In this document: positions 60,401 to 64,000 of the stretch, in pieces | Position numbering within the stretch: position 1 is the stretch's first letter | Layout: every line of letters starts with the position of its first letter | NCBI GenBank assembly: GCA_947579665.1 | Contig: OX388351.1 | Location: 57,792,939 to 57,856,938, forward strand | Source: Sympetrum striolatum | Taxonomy: Eukaryota > Arthropoda > Insecta > Odonata > Libellulidae | Length of the DNA: 64,000 bases | Reading direction: 5' to 3' | Position numbers and translations under genes: made by a program | Notes under the pieces: generated by a model | What the model saw: only the letters and a program-made list of their open reading frames with translations | What the model was told of the DNA's origin: nothing | Databases searched by the model: none

Positions 60401-62274
60401 ATTAGATGTTCTAAATTTTCGCTTTTTATTTGTGTGGATATTGAACGTTTTCTCGTAAACACTCAAATTTTAAGCTAACGATAATTTACTGAATCGCTAA
60501 GTTAGTGCTAAAGAATTTGCTCACAAATTACTTCTTGTTACTTTGAACTCGCCCTGAAATATTAGTTTGCATTTTAAACAGCATTTTTGTGGTTAAACTA
60601 AGAAGAGTAACGTAAAAAGAGCTCAGATATCGATCCAATTTACTCTATTTTTCATTAAGTCCTCTGTAATTATAGTTTATTATTTTTAATTTTCTTAAAA
60701 TTCCCTTATATTTTTCTGTTCTTTTTAAGAAGGAAAATAGCATATTTTTCTAAGATATAATAAGACTATGGATTTGAGTATGCAGATTATCCTCAAATCT
60801 GCCCGAAAGCCTATTTTATCAAAGTATTCTCACCTACCTTAATTTACCAGTTTACGTAATTTTAGATGTAATTGTAGCTCCATACTTAGAATTAATTTTG
60901 AATCATAACACAGAGACCCATGGGATAGAAACTTACTTTAACACCATATATAATTAATGAAAGCTGGAAATCGTCCCCGATCCTACGATTGCATCCGTAT
61001 TGTGTTGTTTTTGGATCGTATGTTCCATCTTAGTTATTATTTGTGACCCAGTTCAGTGGGATAGGATTCGGACGTTCTTCTTCCCGAAGTCCCCGGAAAG
61101 AAAATTCTATCAGGATTGCATTCCCATGGGAGAAATTCCGTTCCTCCGGCAGTATAATGTTACGTGCTCATTCAAAGCCGCCCGCATAAGGGTGCCTCCG
61201 ATCGGAAAGATTTATGTCCAATCACACGCGATACTTTCCTCTCCGAAGGCGAAAGTGAGCGAGGAAGGGGATTATGAGTTTCTGCGCAGCATCTCAAGAC
61301 CTAACGTCTGTGACGTCGTAGAAATTCCCTAGCAACTACGATGAAAGATCGCCGAGAGCTTCAGTTGAAGTATTGAGAGGGGTCTTAGCAACTGAACGGG
61401 CATCCTAATTCAGTATCGATATCTGATATAAGAATGCCGAAATCGATCGGTCGAAAACTTTGATACATTTATAGATTAATATTTGTATTTAAAATTATTA
61501 TCGATGAATTTATGGATGTGAAATTTTGAGGGAATCGCTTGAGTTCTCAAGCAGCTTATTATAAACCAATAAAGGGAAATTATTTGTCTATTATTGATTT
61601 GGCTGTAACATAATAATTATAATTTTTATACATTTTAGAAATTATTTAGATACTCGCTAAATGGTTTTAACCCTTAAAGTAAATTTCGTAAAAATATTTT
61701 GCCTCCTTACTCTCATCTTAAATACAAACGTTAATATTTTTTCTGTTGTTTACAAATCTGTTTATGGATTCTCTTGTTTGTCGTTAAGCTACGTTATCGG
61801 AAATCGCTGATAGAAATGAGGTTTGGTTTGTTATATTCCTTAATATTACGCTTATCGTCGCGTGGTTCCTTGGATGCATTAGTATCTTTTTATTATTTGT
61901 TTATGCTAATAAATAACTAGTCCTGTGAATAAATCAGATTTACGTAAAGTTCTTTTATTTTTGCGTTTTTTTGTCTTGTTTATTGCCTTGAAAGCGCATG
62001 TTATACTACTTACATACTATATGGTTCGGCTAGAGAGCAGAGACTTTTTAAAGTTTTAAATATATATCTATAGTAATATTCAATGAATGCATTTTCGAAT
62101 TTATTTGTAAGCACTTTTTGGATATTTTTTAATAATATTTAATATTTCATATCACGTCTTTATTTTTACAGAATAATAAGGCAGGTTCACACGGCTTAAA
62201 AATACGCCCCCTGTAGGGACATGAAGGAAAAAAACCTATTATCTACTCATAGGACATCTAACGATGTTGATCGT
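57426..62274. other. Non-coding stretch, no feature recognised
   Basis: Mostly AT-rich. Slightly GC-richer patches lie at 58750-58990, 60050-60250 and 61030-61330; the last holds a 110-codon + frame (61000-61332) with no recognised domain. A 9-bp hairpin ttttcgtga/tcacgaaaa lies at 58732-58756. A weak juxtaposed splice pair sits at 58258/58259. Confidence 0.45.
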
Positions 62275-62405
62275 TCGTCTGTAAAGTATTCTGACAGAAC
62301 CGACTAGTATCTCACTCCCTCCAAGAGAAAGTGTAGTGGAATGAGGATTTCTAGGCTGGGTGAGGACTGAGGTAGTTTGCTACAAGCTTACAAGCCAGAA
62401 TGCTA
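62275..62405 (+). repeat. Dispersed repeat family D, copy 3
   Basis: tctgtaaagtattctgacag, then tctcac, gaatgagg, ctaggctgggtgaggact and gaggtagtttgct, then agccagaatgctac follow the order of landmarks in the copies at 11067 and 21808. It is the most diverged copy and lacks the central ggcaggatg wording. Confidence 0.6.
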
Positions 62406-62819
62406 CAAGCGGAAAATGTTCACGTAGGTGAAACACAATTACTCTACAAGCAATAAGGATAGACCTTAATCAACGCCATAATTCAGCATTACTAATATCC
62501 CAGTAGCCTTCATTTGAAAAAAATAAGGATACATTTCTATCCTATGCCAAATGAATGAAGAAAAATGTTATTTTAATGGAATTTTGTTCAATATTAGGGA
62601 ATGTCGTATTTGAAAACATATGTTAACGCTGAAGTTATTATTTTTTGATATTTAAATGATGTAGCGGATATTTTAGTGAAAACCACCTTTTTTTCCCCAT
62701 TTTGAAAACGCTACGAAATATACTCCGAAAATACTTTGAAAATATTTCGAATAATGCGCCGTCAATTATGCCCCCTTGCTTTACCTAGTATTGTTACAAT
62801 GATCACCCGTGTCAATTGA
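62406..62819. other. Non-coding spacer
   Basis: AT-rich, nothing recognised. Confidence 0.5.
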
Positions 62820-63370
62820 ATTAACACGCTGCAGCCTTGAGCGAGGTTTGGAAGCATCGCCGCTGACATCACGGCGCCTTTTTCATCGCTGCATACGTAT
62901 CCATTTCTCGGCGGTGGGCGTCTTCGGCACGGACTGAATAAATCCGACGTACGTAATCTCGGGAAATTTAGGTCGGAAGAGGTTGCGGATATAGCGAGCG
63001 GACTCCGCCTAAGCAGCTGTCGACATCTTGGGGCCGTTAGCAGCAGTCTTTGCGGATCGTAAAAAATGGAAGTGGTCGCTGGAATGTGGGACGGCCGCGA
63101 AGGGCAGCGTTATGGCTCCGTGTATAGGTCGCATCCAGGGGGTCACCTTCCACTCGTTTTTACGATTCCGAACGATTCCTACTGCGTTTGCCGGAAACGT
63201 CTCTCGCCCTTGCGGTTTGCCCCTCGCCCCACTTCGGGTGGAACGTGCGTGTTGTCATGCGACGATGGGAATTGGGACCGATCCGTGGGTTTCTACGGTT
63301 ACCGGTGGAAGGGTACCGGTTTAATTGATGGTAACTTGCGGGAATCCGGCTTTACGTGGGTATAGTGCCC
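62820..63370. other. GC- and CpG-rich island
   Basis: Raised G+C and CpG through 62840-63370. Two + frames overlap in different registers (63028-63324, 98 codons; 63066-63365, 99 codons). Neither has a domain I recognise. Possible regulatory element or unrecognised exon. Confidence 0.4.
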
Positions 63371-64000
63371 CTGGCGTGTGGAAGGGAAGGTTTGCACCCA
63401 ATTTCCGTAATGATTCATTCAATGAATTTTGTCTTGCTAGGAGGGCGTAGTCGGGGAGGGTTTGGACGTTAGCCCAAAAGACACCTACGAAAGATCTTAT
63501 CCAATGAATCTATTTAAGCTGAATGTTCGATATATTGTAGATAAAATCTTTATAGCGTAAATAATTTACATCTATAATTTTTTTTTTAAATATAACGATG
63601 ACTTTCTACACTGGGGCTATAAAAACTGCTGATATTTTGGCTCAAGTAAACGATGTTCTCGATTTAGCATTTACAACTAACCCGAATATTAAAGTATAAC
63701 TTATTTATAATATAAAATATATTATTTACCGGGGAGATTTTATAAAATTCGCAAAAATGCTGAAATTGATTATTTCTTGCAGTTCTTTAAAGTGCCAGGC
63801 CTTCATATTTTAACATCAAGTCACTTTTTTAAGGTTTCCTTTCAGTTCTCGCTGTAAAAATAAATATCAGGCAGTAAAATGTAAATTAATACAAATTCAT
63901 GGAATTAATATGCTAACTAGTTATTATTTAAATTAATTTTCATCATATATTACTGACTTTTTAATTGAGCTTTATGTAAAGCAGTGTCTATTCGAGATAC
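63371..64000. other. Non-coding stretch, no feature recognised
   Basis: Returns to very AT-rich sequence; nothing recognised up to the window end. Confidence 0.5.

Noticed and set aside
61000..61332. 110-codon + frame as a gene or exon
   Set aside because: No recognised domain and no convincing flanking acceptor and donor.
1..64000. CRISPR array, bacterial operon or phage content
   Set aside because: No regularly spaced repeats, no dense coding, no ribosome binding sites; repeat types are those of an animal genome.
1..64000. Known conserved insect microRNAs (for example let-7, bantam, miR-1)
   Set aside because: No mature-sequence match noticed by eye on either strand.

Overview
The window looks like non-coding nuclear DNA of an arthropod, most likely an insect. 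It is AT-rich (roughly two thirds A+T by eye) and CpG is not visibly depleted. It is dotted with tRNA-derived SINE-like repeats, decayed non-LTR retrotransposon pieces and cut-and-paste transposon relics. The longest open reading frame is about 150 codons, and no frame shows a protein family I recognise other than the retrotransposon pieces. I see no bacterial operons, ribosome binding sites, CRISPR arrays or rRNA. None of the tRNA-like segments I could fold makes a clean cloverleaf. I do not name a species.

The most interesting signal is a pair of precisely juxtaposed splice sites on the + strand, at 4870/4871 and 57419/57420. Each has a pyrimidine tract and a candidate branch point, then an AG abutting a good GTAAG donor, with no exon between. 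This is the layout of ratchet points (zero-nucleotide exons) used in recursive splicing of very long insect introns. With the lack of coding exons, it suggests the window lies inside a giant intron of a + strand gene, with about 52.5 kb between the two points. This is inference and needs RNA data.

Layout. 1-150 is the edge of a LINE relic. 150-26 kb is mostly unique AT-rich sequence with the first ratchet-like site, a dispersed 150-bp repeat (11.1 kb and 21.9 kb, third copy at 62.3 kb), a local duplication (7.3/8.0 kb), short palindromes and a few GC-richer islands. 26.46-27.30 kb is a DNA transposon relic with matching ends. 28.3-30.3 kb is a repeat cluster: a LINE relic split by a SINE, then two copies of another tRNA-headed SINE, one with a long hairpin. 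31.95-32.6 kb is the strongest CpG-rich island, with a TATA box. 38.53-39.37 kb is a hAT-like element with terminal inverted repeats and an 8-bp target duplication. 43.9-44.6 kb and 48.76-49.1 kb are further LINE copies. 51.05-51.31 kb and 56.67-56.84 kb are two head-to-head inverted SINE pairs with the same architecture. 57.4 kb holds the second ratchet-like site, and 63 kb another GC-rich island.

No working gene set can be described. The likely functional content is splicing signals and possible regulatory islands; the rest is transposon debris or featureless sequence.
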